Assembly: GCA_020410825.1 (NCBI GenBank)
Contig: CP084576.1
Coordinates: forward strand, 1,116,001-1,180,000
DNA: 64,000 nucleotides
Reading direction: 5' to 3'
Source: Candidatus Megaera endosymbiont of Mesostigma viride
GTDB taxonomy: Bacteria; Pseudomonadota; Alphaproteobacteria; Rickettsiales; Rickettsiaceae
The notes beneath the pieces were generated by a model. That model was not told the origin of the DNA, made no database searches, and worked only from the letters and a program-made list of their open reading frames with translations. The position numbers were made by a program, and so were the translations under genes. Position 1 is the first letter of the stretch. Each line of letters begins with the position of its first letter. This document shows, piece after piece, positions 18,450 to 27,853 of the stretch.

Positions 18450-19234
18450 AGGCAAGAGTTATTTCAGTGGTTAATCAAAAAGGGGGGGTAGGTAAAACCA
18501 CGACAGCGGTAAATTTGGCTACCATTTTTGCTGTTATGGATAAAAAAGTTTTAATTATTGATATTGATTCGCAAGGGAATACAAGTAGTGGCCTTGGAAT
18601 AAAGCAGGCTGAAAGAAAAGTTACCTCTTATAACGTATTTAGTGGGTTAAATTCTATACATGATGCCATTCTTGCTACAGAAGTACCTAATCTATCAATT
18701 GTGAGTGCAAATACAAATCTGGCAGCTATTGAGCTTGACCTTATACACCTTAAAAACTACGAGAATATTTTAGTAGAAAAACTTGAAGAAATAAAAAATG
18801 CCTTTGATTATATAATTATTGATTGCCCACCTTCTCTTGGGTTGATTACGTTAAATGCTTTGGTAGCTTGTGATGAGGTTTTAATACCGATGCTTTGCGA
18901 TTTTTATTCGCTTGAGGGGTTAAGCCATTTATTAAAAACGGTAGAAATTGTAGAAAAAAAAATGAATCCCGGAATAAAAATAGGTGGTATTCTTTTTACA
19001 ATGTATGATAAAAGAAACAAGTTAACCGAGCAGGTAGAGAATGATGTAAGGGCATGTCTGGGTAAACTGGTTTATAAAACTACGATACCAAGAAATGTTA
19101 AGGTTTCAGAGGCTCCTTCTCATGGCAAAGCTGCAATTATCTATGATTATAAATGCTCTGGTTCAAGAGCTTATATAGATCTTGCTAAGGAAATTATCGA
19201 TAATGAAGTAAATAAAGAGCTTAAGACGGCTTAG
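18446..19234 (+). CDS. parA: Chromosome-partitioning ATPase ParA (Soj)
   Basis: A deviant Walker ATPase of 262 residues. The Walker A loop KGGVGKTT begins at residue 12 and carries the signature lysine of the ParA/MinD group. DIDSQGNTSSGLG forms Walker A', and YIIIDCPPSLG is Walker B. It binds DNA non-specifically when ATP-bound and moves ParB-parS complexes apart. Overlap with rsmG by 4 nt and the short gap to parB fit the usual gidA-gidB-parA-parB order. Confidence 0.97.
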   Translation: MKARVISVVNQKGGVGKTTTAVNLATIFAVMDKKVLIIDIDSQGNTSSGLGIKQAERKVTSYNVFSGLNSIHDAILATEVPNLSIVSANTNLAAIELDLIHLKNYENILVEKLEEIKNAFDYIIIDCPPSLGLITLNALVACDEVLIPMLCDFYSLEGLSHLLKTVEIVEKKMNPGIKIGGILFTMYDKRNKLTEQVENDVRACLGKLVYKTTIPRNVKVSEAPSHGKAAIIYDYKCSGSRAYIDLAKEIIDNEVNKELKTA

Positions 19235-19249
19235 GAGAGGAGGTAAGAC

Positions 19250-20107
19250 ATGAAAAATAGGGTTTTAGGAAGAGGGTTATCATCATTACTAAAAGAGGAG
19301 ATTTTACCGGTAGATACAGGATTTTTACCAAATAACCTCTTAAATATAGAGCAAATTGAAGTAGGGAAATATCAACCACGTAAAAATTTTAATGAAGAGA
19401 AATTGCGAGAACTGGCTAATTCAATAATAAGTAATGGATTAGTACAACCGATAATAGTTGGGCCAACTGTTAATGGTAAATATCAAATTATAGCAGGAGA
19501 AAGAAGGTATAGAGCTTGTAAAATGGCTGGTTTGGCAGAAATTCCTGTAATAATTAAGAATTTATCCAATAAGGAGATTCTCGAAATTGCCCTAATTGAA
19601 AATATCCAACGCGAAGAATTAACAGCCATAGAAGAAGCCGAAGGATATGAGAGATTAATTAAAGAATTTGGCTATACTCAAGCAGAGCTAGCAGATGCAG
19701 TTGGTAAAAGTCGCAGCCATGTAGCAAATTTATTAAGGTTAAATAGTTTACCGGTATCTATTAAGCTTATGGTTGATAACGGCCAACTCAGTATGGGTCA
19801 TGCAAGGTGCTTGATTGGTCTTGAGAATGCAGAAGAATTGGCCGGAAAAATAATAGCAAATGATTTAAATGTTCGCCAAACCGAGGAGCTAACTAGAAAA
19901 AATGAAGTATCACACAGAATAAGAAAGCAAAAACTTCACAATATCCAAGTCCCTGATGTAGATAATGACCTTGTAATCCTAGGCCAATCGCTTAGTGAAA
20001 AATATGGAGTAAAGGTTGTGGTTGAAAATTCATGGAACGGCGGTAAAATATCTTTTTACTACTCAAACCTTGAAGAACTCGATTCAATCCTAACCAAAAT
20101 CAACTGA
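19250..20107 (+). CDS. parB: Chromosome-partitioning protein ParB (Spo0J)
   Basis: The 285-residue protein starts with the RVLGRGLSSLL motif seen in chromosomal ParBs. The ParB/Srx nucleotide-binding domain includes PRKNF..EKL and the CTPase motif GERRYRA. A helix-turn-helix near residues 140-165 (TQAELADAVGKSRSHVANLL) reads parS. The C-terminal dimerisation domain ends in FYYSNLEELDSIL. The Shine-Dalgarno sequence GGAGAGGAGG just ahead of the ATG is by far the strongest in this AT-rich region, so ParB is probably made in excess over ParA. Confidence 0.97.
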   Translation: MKNRVLGRGLSSLLKEEILPVDTGFLPNNLLNIEQIEVGKYQPRKNFNEEKLRELANSIISNGLVQPIIVGPTVNGKYQIIAGERRYRACKMAGLAEIPVIIKNLSNKEILEIALIENIQREELTAIEEAEGYERLIKEFGYTQAELADAVGKSRSHVANLLRLNSLPVSIKLMVDNGQLSMGHARCLIGLENAEELAGKIIANDLNVRQTEELTRKNEVSHRIRKQKLHNIQVPDVDNDLVILGQSLSEKYGVKVVVENSWNGGKISFYYSNLEELDSILTKIN

Positions 20108-20109
20108 AT

Positions 20110-20760
20110 ATGAAAATATTTTTAGATAGTGTAGATCTCACTGAAATAAAAAGATTTAATGAGTATGGAATCATTGATGGTATTACCACTAATCCCACTT
20201 TGATGTCTTCTGTATCAATGGGTTTTACAGAAATTATCTCTAGACTTACTACCGTTGTGAAAGGAGACATTAGCATAGAAGTGGTATCTAATGATTATGC
20301 TAGTATGATTGTAGAAGGAAATAAAATTCTAGAAATAAATGATAATCTAGTAATTAAACTCCCTTTGACGTGGGATGGGATAAAGGCCTGTAAATATTTT
20401 GCAAAACAAAATATTAAAGTAAATATGACTTTATGTTTTTCTCTGAATCAGGCATTATTAGCAGCTAAAGCTGGGGCGGCTTATGTTTCTCCCTTTGTTG
20501 GTAGGCTGGAAGATATTGGTAAAGATGGAATAGGGTTGATTGCTGATATAAGGTCCGCATACAATAATTATGGAATTAAAACAGAAATACTTGCTGCATC
20601 AATTCGCACCCTTAAGCATATCGAACAAGTAGCACTTTGTGGAACTGATGTAATTACTGTACCGGCTAAGGTCTTATCAGAAATGGTTAGTCATCACTTA
20701 ACTGATGTTGGCCTGAAAAAATTTAACGAAGATTGGGCAAAGTCTGGAAAACAAATTTAA
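20110..20760 (+). CDS. Small transaldolase / fructose-6-phosphate aldolase family (TalC type)
   Basis: The 216-residue length and the opening MKIFLDSVDLTEIK, GITTNPTLM and VIKLPLTWDG motifs mark the short transaldolase group (TalC/FSA). The Schiff-base lysine would be Lys83. The C-terminal FNEDWAK ends as in the family. It could act as a transaldolase of the non-oxidative pentose phosphate pathway or as an F6P aldolase; sequence alone does not separate them. With the prs gene at 52594 it suggests some pentose-phosphate metabolism. It follows parB by 2 nt. Confidence 0.92.
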   Translation: MKIFLDSVDLTEIKRFNEYGIIDGITTNPTLMSSVSMGFTEIISRLTTVVKGDISIEVVSNDYASMIVEGNKILEINDNLVIKLPLTWDGIKACKYFAKQNIKVNMTLCFSLNQALLAAKAGAAYVSPFVGRLEDIGKDGIGLIADIRSAYNNYGIKTEILAASIRTLKHIEQVALCGTDVITVPAKVLSEMVSHHLTDVGLKKFNEDWAKSGKQI

Positions 20761-20783
20761 ATTAACTATCAAGAGAATAAATA

Positions 20784-22451
20784 ATGTCTTATCAATACGT
20801 TTATGTTATGAAGGGCTTGAGCAAGGCCATCAATGGTAAAGAAATTTTAAAAGAAACCTGGTTATCATTTTTACCAGGAGCTAAGATTGGCATAATAGGT
20901 CATAACGGGGCTGGTAAGTCAACTCTTCTTAGGATTATGGCCGGCCTTGATAAAGAGTATGAAGGGGAAGCTTTTGTTGCTGAAGGAGTAAAAATTGGTT
21001 ATTTGCCTCAAGAGCCACATTTAGATCCTGAAAAAAATGTTTTTGAAAATATTATGGAGGGGTTAAAAGAGAAAACTGCTTTGCTTAATGAATTTAACGA
21101 GGTTAGTAATAAGTTTGCTGAAGAAATGTCTGATGATGAAATGAATGATTTACTTGCGCGTCAGGCAGATTTGCAAGAAAAAATAGATATATGCGACGGT
21201 TGGGGAATTGAAAGAGAAATAGAGATTGCTATGAACGCTTTACGCTGCCCTGCTAAAAATGCCAATATAAATCAGATATCAGGAGGCGAAAAACGTCGGG
21301 TTGCTTTATGTAAGTTGCTTCTTGAAAAACCTGATATGATTTTACTTGATGAACCGACTAACCATTTAGACGCGGAATCAGTATCTTGGCTTGAAACTTA
21401 TTTGAAAGAATATAAAGGAACTGTTGTTGCAATTACCCATGATCGTTATTTTTTAGATAATGTTGCAGAATGGATATTAGAGATTGATAGAGGTAATTGT
21501 GTGCCTTGGCATTCCAATTACTCAGCTTGGTTAAAGCAAAAACATGAAAAAATCAGCAAAGAGGAAAAGGAAGAAGGAGATAGATCCAAACAACTAAAAA
21601 AAGAACTGGAATGGGTTCAAGCTTCTCCAAAAGGACGCCAAGCAAAAAGTAAAGCACGAATAAATGCTTATCAAGAGTTGCTTAATAAAAAGAGAGATGA
21701 AGTTAATGGAACTGCTCAAATTATTATACCAAATGGCCCAAGGCTGGGAGATTTAGTTATTGAGGTTGACAATTTATCGAAAAAATTTGGCGATAAAGTG
21801 CTACTTTCCGATTTTAGTTTTAGAGTTCCCCCTGGAGCGATTGTTGGTATAATTGGGCCTAACGGGGCGGGTAAATCCACGCTGTTTAATATTTTGACTG
21901 GTAAAATACAGGCTGATAGTGGAAAAGCTAATATAGGGGATACTGTAAAACTTGGTTATGTAGATCAGTCAAGAGATCACTTAGACGATAATAAAACAGT
22001 GTGGGAAGAAATATCGGAAGGGTTAGAAGTTTTAGAACTAGGAGGTATGTCAGTCAAAAGCAGGGCTTATTGTTCAGCTTTTAATTTTAAAGGCGGTGCT
22101 CAGCAAAAAAAGGTAGGCCAGTTATCCGGTGGAGAAAGAAATAGAGTTCATCTAGCTAAATTGTTAAAATCCGGTGCTAATGTTATTCTACTAGATGAAC
22201 CATCCAATGACCTGGATGTGGATACGTTAAGAGCTCTAGAAGATGCTATCCTTGATTTTGCTGGTTGTGTTTTTGTAATAAGCCACGATCGGTGGTTTCT
22301 GGACCGAATAGCTACCCATATTATTGCTTATGATAAAGACGGAAGTGCTTCATGGTTTGAAGGAAACTATGAGGATTATCATAATTATGTTACTAACTAT
22401 ATAGGAGAAGACTCCAGAAATCCTAAATATAGGCATAAAAAATTGGTGTAA
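20784..22451 (+). CDS. ettA: Energy-dependent translational throttle protein EttA (ABC-F)
   Basis: A cytosolic ABC-F protein of 555 residues with two ATPase domains and no membrane segment. Walker A loops are GHNGAGKST in the first half and GPNGAGKST in the second. The signatures are SGGEKRRVALC and SGGERNRVHLA, followed by LLDEPTNHLD and LLDEPSNDLD. The inter-domain linker carries the charged KKELEWVQASPKGRQAKSKAR stretch typical of EttA, which binds the ribosome E site and gates the first peptide bond according to ATP level. It ends the long plus-strand run before the glycan island. Confidence 0.95.
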   Translation: MSYQYVYVMKGLSKAINGKEILKETWLSFLPGAKIGIIGHNGAGKSTLLRIMAGLDKEYEGEAFVAEGVKIGYLPQEPHLDPEKNVFENIMEGLKEKTALLNEFNEVSNKFAEEMSDDEMNDLLARQADLQEKIDICDGWGIEREIEIAMNALRCPAKNANINQISGGEKRRVALCKLLLEKPDMILLDEPTNHLDAESVSWLETYLKEYKGTVVAITHDRYFLDNVAEWILEIDRGNCVPWHSNYSAWLKQKHEKISKEEKEEGDRSKQLKKELEWVQASPKGRQAKSKARINAYQELLNKKRDEVNGTAQIIIPNGPRLGDLVIEVDNLSKKFGDKVLLSDFSFRVPPGAIVGIIGPNGAGKSTLFNILTGKIQADSGKANIGDTVKLGYVDQSRDHLDDNKTVWEEISEGLEVLELGGMSVKSRAYCSAFNFKGGAQQKKVGQLSGGERNRVHLAKLLKSGANVILLDEPSNDLDVDTLRALEDAILDFAGCVFVISHDRWFLDRIATHIIAYDKDGSASWFEGNYEDYHNYVTNYIGEDSRNPKYRHKKLV

Positions 22452-22833
22452 GAATCGAAGTAATAGTTTAGAGTGCCCAGTTGCAGCTAGCCTTAAGTTT
22501 GAGTAAAAATCGCTTGACAAGGCTAAACATTATATCTAGCCTATAATCGTTTTAGAAGATTTTTCGGTAATTGATTATGTAAAAAGCAGATCCGTGAAAA
22601 TAATGTTCTAATCTCCCAAGATTATATGTTATTTCCATATTCCAGCCATATTTACAATATATTAATCGTTTCCTTAAGTAACAAATAAATAACAAAACAG
22701 CTTGGTGACTAGAATACTAAAGTATACCTATTTCTCATGCCGGTTACTGTTGGTTAAGTAAAAATCCTTCAATATGAATTAAACCGCAATAATAAATAAA
22801 CTGCAAAATATTAAGTACCCAAAATAAATAAAA
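22452..22833 (+). promoter_or_regulatory. 382-bp gap with promoter-like boxes and a 6-bp inverted repeat
   Basis: No gene or tRNA is seen. TTGACA (22514-22519) and TATAAT (22542-22547) are both perfect consensus boxes, but 22 nt apart, longer than the usual 17. Between them AGGCTA (22520-22525) and TAGCCT (22537-22542) form an inverted repeat that touches both boxes, as an operator would. The rest of the gap is featureless AT-rich sequence leading to the glycosyltransferase at 22834. The first pseudo-transcribed bases could serve a long leader or an unrecognised small RNA. Confidence 0.4.
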
Positions 22834-24006
22834 ATGACTAAAGATAAGGAAATATTATATTATGCTGGTGTAGATTTAAGCATTGCTAATGCGTGCCCGC
22901 TACACGTCTTAGGTATTGTTAATGGATTGGCTACCTTAGGTTACAAAGTAACCGTAATTCTTCCCAAACCAATGAAAGAAATTCATAGCCCTTTTTTTCG
23001 TACCTCTCCTAATTTGAATTATATTTTTCATTATAGCCCAATTTTACGCCCTCGCTTTTTGGGTGCATTATTTGCGATCTTGCCAATATTTAAGGCCTTA
23101 ATAAAAAAACGTCCTCAGTTTTTTTATCTTAGGATGTCTTTGCTAAGCTTTATCCTTTTGTTAATAGCTAGGGTTATGAAAGTAAGAACTATTACTGAAC
23201 ATAATGGTTGGGTACAAGAAGAAATGAGAATGTTAAGTGTGCCTAGTTTTTTTGCATATCTAGGACGCTTAGTACAACTGCTTGACTGCAAGCTTGCGTA
23301 TCAAGTTTTGTTAGTAACAGAAGGGTTAAAAAACCAACTAGTAAGATGCGGGATTCCAGAAAATAAATGTATGGTAGTTGAAAACGGGACAGATATACAT
23401 CAGTTTAAGCCAATTGACCGTATGCAAGCTTTATCTTTTCTTGGGCTTAATCCAGATTATTTTTACTTAGGTTTTATTGGTGCTTTAACAAAATGGCAAG
23501 GGCTGGATTTAACTTTGGAATGTTTATATGAGGTGAGCAGGCAAAATGATAACATTAGGTTAATTATAGGGGGTGATGGGCCAGAGAGAAATAGTTTAGA
23601 GCAAAAATCAAAAAAATTAGGTATTGAAGACAAAGTTTACTTTTTAGGGGTAGTAGAACTAAAAAATGCAAATATGGTTATAAACTGCTTTGATATAGCA
23701 TTAAGTAACTCCACTGCAGAGTTAAATAATACTATTGGTGTATCAAAGCTTAAGATCCGTGATTATGCTTCCGCAGGTAGAGCTATAATTGCAAGTGGAG
23801 TTCCAGGAAATATAGAGCTTGCAAATCAAGCCATATTAGTGACCCATACCCCCGGCAATTTAGAAGATTTAGTAAAACATGTTTTAATTTTATTTAAACA
23901 GCCCAAATTGCTGAAAAAATACCAGGAAGCGAGTAGAAATTATGCGAAACAACACTTTTCTTGGGAAAAAAAATGCCTAGAGATTGTCTCTAAAAAGGAT
24001 AGTTAG
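22834..24006 (+). CDS. GT4-family glycosyltransferase
   Basis: The 390-residue cytosolic enzyme has the GT-B fold layout of family GT4. The N-terminal half contains HVLGIVNGLATLGYKVTVI. The linker VVENGTDIHQFKP precedes the nucleotide-sugar-binding half, which holds GFIGALTKWQGLD, LIIGGDGPERNSLE and a late ASAGRAIIASGVPGNIEL acceptor loop. Hydrophobic stretches around residues 75-115 may allow membrane association. It transfers a sugar from a nucleotide donor to a growing glycan, but donor and acceptor cannot be told. Its last codon overlaps the convergent flippase by 4 nt. It opens the glycan island. Confidence 0.88.
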   Translation: MTKDKEILYYAGVDLSIANACPLHVLGIVNGLATLGYKVTVILPKPMKEIHSPFFRTSPNLNYIFHYSPILRPRFLGALFAILPIFKALIKKRPQFFYLRMSLLSFILLLIARVMKVRTITEHNGWVQEEMRMLSVPSFFAYLGRLVQLLDCKLAYQVLLVTEGLKNQLVRCGIPENKCMVVENGTDIHQFKPIDRMQALSFLGLNPDYFYLGFIGALTKWQGLDLTLECLYEVSRQNDNIRLIIGGDGPERNSLEQKSKKLGIEDKVYFLGVVELKNANMVINCFDIALSNSTAELNNTIGVSKLKIRDYASAGRAIIASGVPGNIELANQAILVTHTPGNLEDLVKHVLILFKQPKLLKKYQEASRNYAKQHFSWEKKCLEIVSKKDS

Positions 24007-25259
24007 CGATGTTTTTTAGCAATTCTAATAGCTATAAATATAAAGTAAGAACAAACTATACACTTTGCTATTGAAAAGCATAAAAGCTGAACTATGAAAG
24101 TTACTTTTAAAAAGTATCCAACTGCGCTTACAGCTAAAGTAACTAACAAACTTATTATATTATAATTTAAAATATAATGGTGAGTTTTACTTTTAAAAAA
24201 AATAGGAGAAATAATTTTTAGTAAATAAATAAGGGCATACAAAGTAACCATTATTTGAAATATTGGTACTATCTGTTCCCAATCATTTTTAATATAAGGT
24301 AGTATTATCTTATTAGGTAAAGCTACAAAAATCCATATTATTACTGCAGAGAACAAAAGATATGCATAAGAAAAATAACGCATAAGCTTATAGCTTTTTG
24401 TTAGCTCGACAGCATTATCTAAACTTTTCAATAAATATTGAGTTATAGGATGAATAATTATTATAGGTGATACCAATATCCTTTGCACAAAAAAAAGCTG
24501 GCCTACAACTTTTATATCAAATAGAAAATTAAATAATATGGTATGCAGATGATTACTTAAAGTTTCTATAAGATTTGCTGAAGCTATATATTTTGGTATT
24601 TCTATGTTTCTATGATGAAAATCTATCACCTCAGCAAAAGAAGGTATAGAGAAGTTCATCTCCTTCCTACATAAAATTAGGGGGATAATAATACTTGGAA
24701 TGAATGTAATAAAACTACAAAATATTAGCCCTATATACCCTATACCATAGAAACCAAGGCCTATAAATGAAATATTAAATATTAAAGAGTCAAAAATTCG
24801 AGCTATCGAGAGGGCTCTTATATGTTCAAACTTTATAGCTAAGTTTGTGCCCACTAGAGAAAAAGATCGGAAAAAACTATATAAACCAATAAAAAGAATA
24901 TAATACTCGTCAAAAAAAAACTTATAAACAAAGATAGATAAAAAAGTTTGTAACACTAAAAAAAGAGATGCCCATAACACGCATGAAAAAATACATAATT
25001 GTAAGTCTTTTTTGTTTTTCGATAAAACTATATAATTATCTAAAGCAAGATTTGCAAAGGAAGAAGTAATAGTTGAAATACTAATGAAAAGTCCAAATTT
25101 CCCAAAATCTTCTGTGCTATAAAGCTTCATTGAAAAAAGTAGAGATATTAAAGGCAATATTTTGGCTATAAGCTGGCTTGCTAATAATATAAAGGAATTC
25201 TTAATAAAACTAGATTTTAAAATATTATAATAGAAATCACTGAGCAATTTTAGCCTCAT
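24003..25259 (-). CDS. Wzx-like polysaccharide flippase (first copy)
   Basis: A 418-residue membrane protein with about 12 to 14 hydrophobic helices. The opening FIKNSFILLASQLIAKILPLISLLFSMKLYSTEDFGKFG-like arrangement is characteristic of the polysaccharide biosynthesis/MOP exporter superfamily, and I read it as a Wzx flippase of lipid-linked oligosaccharides. Its start overlaps the upstream gene by 23 nt, so it is the third gene of a minus-strand operon (27853 down to 24003). A second, unrelated-looking flippase lies at 29264. Confidence 0.85.
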   Translation of the reverse strand: MRLKLLSDFYYNILKSSFIKNSFILLASQLIAKILPLISLLFSMKLYSTEDFGKFGLFISISTITSSFANLALDNYIVLSKNKKDLQLCIFSCVLWASLFLVLQTFLSIFVYKFFFDEYYILFIGLYSFFRSFSLVGTNLAIKFEHIRALSIARIFDSLIFNISFIGLGFYGIGYIGLIFCSFITFIPSIIIPLILCRKEMNFSIPSFAEVIDFHHRNIEIPKYIASANLIETLSNHLHTILFNFLFDIKVVGQLFFVQRILVSPIIIIHPITQYLLKSLDNAVELTKSYKLMRYFSYAYLLFSAVIIWIFVALPNKIILPYIKNDWEQIVPIFQIMVTLYALIYLLKIISPIFFKSKTHHYILNYNIISLLVTLAVSAVGYFLKVTFIVQLLCFSIAKCIVCSYFIFIAIRIAKKHR

Positions 25260-26439
25260 ATATTTCTAAATAAGCTCCATGGCTAGTTAAAGCCAGATAT
25301 TCATCTTCTGTAAGATTAATTGTGAGTGGTTTATTATCTAAAGAGAAGCACTCGCTTTTTTGGTTAATAACGTTAAATCCTATCAGCCTCATTTTTCTAT
25401 AACGACAGATTGTCCCTGCGCCTTTTATTTTTAGGGTTATATCCTCATTTTTTTGACGCTCTGGATAAACCTTTTTGTTTAGCTCATCAAGTTTACATAT
25501 ATTGTTATCTAATTTACATACTTTTCCTTCAATTATGATGGGTATTTGAATGTTATTAGACTTAATTTCATAAGCTCTAAGAGGAGCTAGAGTAGCTTTT
25601 TTTATTTTAATATTTGCCTTTTTCTTCGCTCTTAGCAAAAAGAAGGTATCTTTAGTCAAGATAGAAGGCATAATTCTTTCTTTAATAATATTTTTACCTG
25701 GTAATAAAACAGAGTTAATAGTATATTTTGTTCCCCTTTCTTCATTAGAAGTAGCAGTTATATCAAGGGTTGTAATAATACTTGAATCTATCTCTATTTC
25801 TAAAAGATACTCAGAGTAGTTATAATTTTCATTACTGTTTTTAATCTTATATAATTTAAAAGTATTATAAAATGTTTCTGATAATAAATCATTAGAACGA
25901 GAAATTTTTAAATTTAAAGGAGGGTATATTTTTTCTAATTTATGGTTGTTAGAAATCTTATACACAGAATAATACTCATCAAAATATAATAAAGTAGAAA
26001 ATCTTGGATTGTTCATTATTTCTTTTATAAAAGTATTCAAGATGATAGGATCCTGATAGTAAGTATTAACTATATAATTAATTCCTAATTCATTTAAGGT
26101 TTTAATAGTTTCTAATAGAGAGGTAGAACTAGCAATTCTACTCATTCTTTTGTCATATGCGTGGATAATTTTATGCTTAGTATATTTAAGACTTTCTCCT
26201 TGGCGTAAGACCAGTAAATTGTTAACATCAGGTAGATTATTAAGAAATGCAGTGACATTTCCTAACGAAAGAGAACTACGAGCTAGTTTAGTATTCTCAT
26301 TAAGAGTGATTTTCAATGGTTGTGGAGCAAATGGGTGAATTTCCCTTAGGGCTGCAACTACTACTTGAGAGATTATAAGCAACAAGATTAAGCCTTTAAA
26401 TAATGATATCAATATACTATTATTAGTTGTTTTCTGCAT
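25237..26439 (-). CDS. Membrane-anchored protein of unknown function, partner of the GT-C enzyme
   Basis: I place the start at the ATG at 26439, because GGAGAAAG lies just ahead of it; an in-frame ATG at 26475 is possible but lacks such a site. The 400 residues begin with one membrane helix (ISLFKGLILLLIISQVVVA). A mostly soluble region follows, with LETIKTLNELGINYIVNT, a segment often seen at the C-terminus of GT-C glycosyltransferases. The second half is rich in beta-type sequence and charged residues. The start overlaps the end of the GT-C gene by 17 nt in another frame, so this could be the extracytoplasmic half of a split enzyme. No family is recognised. Confidence 0.6.
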   Translation of the reverse strand: MQKTTNNSILISLFKGLILLLIISQVVVAALREIHPFAPQPLKITLNENTKLARSSLSLGNVTAFLNNLPDVNNLLVLRQGESLKYTKHKIIHAYDKRMSRIASSTSLLETIKTLNELGINYIVNTYYQDPIILNTFIKEIMNNPRFSTLLYFDEYYSVYKISNNHKLEKIYPPLNLKISRSNDLLSETFYNTFKLYKIKNSNENYNYSEYLLEIEIDSSIITTLDITATSNEERGTKYTINSVLLPGKNIIKERIMPSILTKDTFFLLRAKKKANIKIKKATLAPLRAYEIKSNNIQIPIIIEGKVCKLDNNICKLDELNKKVYPERQKNEDITLKIKGAGTICRYRKMRLIGFNVINQKSECFSLDNKPLTINLTEDEYLALTSHGAYLEIYEAKIAQ

Positions 26440-27853
26440 TTCTACTTTCTCCGCAATTAAATATAGTAGCTGCAAAAAGGCATATTAACCCAATTGGCTG
26501 TAAAAGGTATCTAGGGTTAAAAATGAATACCTGAACGTTAATAAGTGTAAGAAGTATAGCAATTCCATAAAAAGCGCTAATTGCTAGTAAAGTAAAAATT
26601 TGCATATCATTTAATTTGAGGCTACGGACCTTTACAAAAGCAATAGCAATAGCAATAATAAATATAGTGTATGTTATTCCGAATAGTTGTATTTCCAGAA
26701 ATAAAACACTAAACTTCATTAAATTATCTGGTAAGTTTCCTATTTCTCGGAAAGCATGCCAAAAATTTTTATAATGTTCTAAGAGCAGGGTTATTACCTC
26801 AATATTCTCTGTATCTCCTATGATCCTGCCTGTAGCTTTATATATATGTAGCAAGTCAGCTGTAAGTAATACAAGACATCCTAGTGATGCCCATAAACCC
26901 AGCTTTATTGAAGCAAGGAATCCTTTTTTAAAAACAGCATATAAACATGCTAACCCTACTGCTATAAAAACATTCAATACACCAGAAGAATGAATAAACC
27001 AAGATAATCCTGTAATCACCCCTAATAATATAAACTCAGCTTTTGTAGGGTTCTTAAGGATTTTATATGCAGTGAAGATGCTTAAAGCAAATAATAGGAT
27101 TCTATATGGATCTATATGGCATCTAATAGTAAGCAACAAAATAAAAGGAGTAGAAATATAAATTAGGCTAGCAATATATATATTGCTACAGCCAAATTCA
27201 GAAGAAATATGAGTGAAAAAAATTAAGCTTACTATTAAATAATAACCGCATGCTAATTTTACTGCAAAAACAGCTACATTATAATTATCAATACCTAACA
27301 TATTAATGGCAAAAAATCCAGGAAAGCCAAGAGGGTGAGTAAATGGCGAGATCATTCCATGCGTATTTATTCCATCCATAGCCGGATAAAAATCTACCGT
27401 TTTCTTTTCTAATATTAATTTTGCTAAAAAAAGGTAATCTAATGGATCATTCTCTATAAAAGAAAAAGCCAGGAAATAAAAGAAAACAAAACTTACTATT
27501 ATTACAATTGCAAGTAAAGCTATTTGATCATACCGGGTAGACAATTGGAAGCTAGTAAAGGTAGGCCGTGGAAATAATTTTTTTAAGTTCGGACATAAGA
27601 TTAAAAGTAAACTTAGAGCAGTTATAGTTAACAGAGAAATGTAGGTCAGATCAGAACAATAGGGGAAGAATCTGATAAATTGAATAAACAGCCATGATGC
27701 TAAAAGTGGTCCTACGATTATAGATAAAATTATAATAAAATTCTCCTCATTGTAAAATGATGAGATATATTTTTTAATAACGTGGAAAACAATTAAGCTG
27801 CTTAATAAGTAGGTGGTAATATATTTTAAAGTAAGTATAATTACTGCTATCAT
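26423..27853 (-). CDS. GT-C type integral membrane glycosyltransferase (GT39/PMT-like)
   Basis: The 476 residues form about 11 membrane helices. In the first large periplasmic loop, after FSFIENDPLDYLFLAKLILE, there is an acidic DPLD motif, as expected for GT-C enzymes that use polyprenyl-phosphate sugars. HPLGFPGFFAIN and RCHIDPYRILLFAL are other loop motifs. Such enzymes add sugars on the outer face of the inner membrane. The protein lacks the usual C-terminal soluble domain, which may be supplied by the overlapping next gene. It is first in the operon with that gene and a flippase. Confidence 0.72.
   Translation of the reverse strand: MIAVIILTLKYITTYLLSSLIVFHVIKKYISSFYNEENFIIILSIIVGPLLASWLFIQFIRFFPYCSDLTYISLLTITALSLLLILCPNLKKLFPRPTFTSFQLSTRYDQIALLAIVIIVSFVFFYFLAFSFIENDPLDYLFLAKLILEKKTVDFYPAMDGINTHGMISPFTHPLGFPGFFAINMLGIDNYNVAVFAVKLACGYYLIVSLIFFTHISSEFGCSNIYIASLIYISTPFILLLTIRCHIDPYRILLFALSIFTAYKILKNPTKAEFILLGVITGLSWFIHSSGVLNVFIAVGLACLYAVFKKGFLASIKLGLWASLGCLVLLTADLLHIYKATGRIIGDTENIEVITLLLEHYKNFWHAFREIGNLPDNLMKFSVLFLEIQLFGITYTIFIIAIAIAFVKVRSLKLNDMQIFTLLAISAFYGIAILLTLINVQVFIFNPRYLLQPIGLICLFAATIFNCGESRNAENN

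Noticed and set aside
22550..22833. A tRNA or small stable RNA after the promoter-like boxes
   Set aside because: I found no T-arm GTTC-type sequence, no plausible acceptor stem and no 3' CCA context. A small RNA cannot be excluded but is not supported.
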